Assembly (NCBI RefSeq): GCF_009377345.1
Contig: NZ_WBSL01000031.1
Location: forward strand, 1-5,612
Direction: 5' to 3'
DNA: 5,612 bases
DNA from: Deinococcus terrestris
Lineage (GTDB): Bacteria; Deinococcota; Deinococci; Deinococcales; Deinococcaceae
This document shows positions 4,927-5,612 of the stretch, piece after piece (the stretch's first letter is position 1; each line of letters opens with the position of its first letter). The notes under the pieces are model-generated. The model saw only the letters and a program-made list of their open reading frames with translations. It searched no databases and had not been told where the DNA came from. Made by a program: the position numbers and the translations under genes.

Positions 4927-5064
4927 CTGATTCCTGGGGTCTGGTCGCGGGTCTCACTGCGGTCACCCTGTCTGCTTCAGCCCCGCGTCGGTGGCCGCTC
5001 CGGTTCCTGACGTTGCTTCGGTCTCCGCCCGCGTCCCTGCCGGTCATGGGTGGGAGTTGGACGC

Positions 5065-5612
5065 TTAAGTAGAGAGGAGCGGCAGGACGTTCTTGCTCCA
5101 GCCGAGCTTCACGGGCTGGTTTTTCTGGGCGAGGCGGCGCAACTCATCCTCCAGGGCTTGCAAGTAGACCGGGCTATTGGGGTTATCGAGCCGACCATCA
5201 GGGTGACGGGTAACGTACCGGGCGACTGCCTCCCGGTCATCCGCAGTCGGCAGGATGACGACCCCGTGGGCGGCATGGCGGGGTAGTTCGGTGCCGCCTC
5301 CAGAGCCATGTGGGGCCGCCTGGAGGCGGTCGCGGTAGTCATCGGGCAACAGGATGAGGGGCGTCACGGGGTGGGCATGCGTGCCCGCCTGGAGCTGCCC
5401 CTGTTCGCCGCGCTGTACGTCGCTGGTATAGACCGTGTGCTTGCCGCTGAGGTCGCGCATGACGCTCAGGACGGCGGCGCGGGAACGGGTAGACATGTCC
5501 TTGCTGTAGAGCGGGTAAGCGTCCAAAGCAGGCAGGGAAAGGCGCAGCATGACCAACGGGCCGTAGGCGTCATACATCCCGTTCAGGTGCCGCAGGCGGG
5601 CGTGGTGCTTGC
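5065..5612 (-). CDS. Probable HUH rolling-circle replication initiator, C-terminal part (crosses window edge)
   Basis: This is the same gene as 541-1 in the left part of the window. The stop is TAA at 5067-5065. The first methionine inside this copy (base 5577) is residue 92 of the full protein and is not the real start. This part holds motif 1 (99-107), a helix around residues 120-136, the HAH motif (158-160), the candidate nucleophile Tyr212 in RYVTR, and a C-terminal LGWSKN segment (249-254). As I recall, many plasmid and phage rolling-circle Rep proteins end in a similar G-x-S-[KR] element. The 52-residue gap between the second His and Tyr212 fits HUH proteins. A 283-bp noncoding region with hairpins follows the stop. 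Confidence 0.72.
   Translation of the reverse strand, partial: KHHARLRHLNGMYDAYGPLVMLRLSLPALDAYPLYSKDMSTRSRAAVLSVMRDLSGKHTVYTSDVQRGEQGQLQAGTHAHPVTPLILLPDDYRDRLQAAPHGSGGGTELPRHAAHGVVILPTADDREAVARYVTRHPDGRLDNPNSPVYLQALEDELRRLAQKNQPVKLGWSKNVLPLLST
5310..5612. repeat. Terminal direct repeat, right copy (circular overlap)
   Basis: Second copy of bases 1-303. It should be removed when the molecule is circularised. It duplicates the middle of the initiator gene and is not an independent locus. Confidence 0.95.

Larger units (their letters stand above)
4782..5064. other. Noncoding region, candidate replication origin (dso or sso)
   Basis: This 283-bp gap lies between the stop of the 338-residue gene and the stop of the HUH initiator gene. 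It holds an 8-bp GC-rich hairpin with an AT-rich loop (4786-4807), three T-tracts (4849-4852, 4869-4872, 4883-4887), and a second inverted repeat CGATATG/CATATCG (4900-4906 and 4920-4926). Open frames across it are overlapping or antisense to real genes and lack start signals. Rolling-circle plasmids need a nick site in or beside a hairpin plus a single-strand origin, and this is the only sizeable noncoding stretch close to the initiator gene. The position and hairpins are seen; the role is inferred. Confidence 0.5.

Noticed and set aside
4625..5047. Minus-strand frame of 140 codons across the noncoding region
   Set aside because: It runs antisense over the last 157 bases of the 338-residue gene, has no TANNNT or Shine-Dalgarno signal at its start, and its composition (many Arg, Gly, Ser) looks like noncoding GC-rich translation.
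4851..5072. Plus-strand frame of 73 codons in the same region
   Set aside because: It overlaps the 3' end of rep antisense, has no start signal, and its sequence matches nothing I know; it crosses hairpins expected of an origin.

Overview
The window is one complete small circular replicon written as a linear sequence with overlapping ends. Bases 1-303 are identical to 5310-5612, so the unit is 5309 bp. The closure is supported by a minus-strand gene that is cut at both window edges and becomes one intact 261-residue reading frame when the ends are joined. Most genes are very GC-rich (45 of 60 bases in the sample 3961-4020). Five of the seven genes have a TANNN(T/A) hexamer exactly 6 bases before their start codon, the arrangement of leaderless mRNAs that is common in Deinococcus. 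With the style of the proteins, this suggests a cryptic plasmid of Deinococcus or a relative. The host assignment is inference.

Layout around the circle. (1) A replication operon on the minus strand: a small excisionase-type helix-turn-helix protein (930-544), then after 2 bases a probable HUH rolling-circle initiator (541 through the junction to 5065). (2) A 142-bp divergent promoter region (931-1072) serving that operon and a low-GC coiled-coil gene on the plus strand (1073-1327). (3) A convergent 345-residue winged-helix protein (2368-1331, minus), possibly a second replication or copy-control protein, with overlapping inverted repeats around its start. (4) A low-GC secreted-protein gene (2927-2475, minus). 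(5) A DNA-binding protein with an N-terminal HTH, a coiled coil and a C-terminal winged-helix-like end (3659-2976, minus). It is divergent from (6) a 338-residue conserved protein of unknown function (3765-4781, plus). Between the two lies a perfect 16-bp palindrome inside repeated GCGGTCGGAC boxes. (7) A 283-bp noncoding region (4782-5064) with two hairpins and T-tracts, just downstream of the initiator gene and the best candidate for a replication origin.

Read as a whole, the plasmid has a replication core (small HTH plus HUH Rep plus noncoding hairpin region), two further DNA-binding proteins next to operator-like repeats, and two low-GC genes that look like later acquisitions. I see no antibiotic-resistance gene, ParA-type ATPase, recognisable toxin-antitoxin pair, transposase, tRNA, rRNA or CRISPR array.
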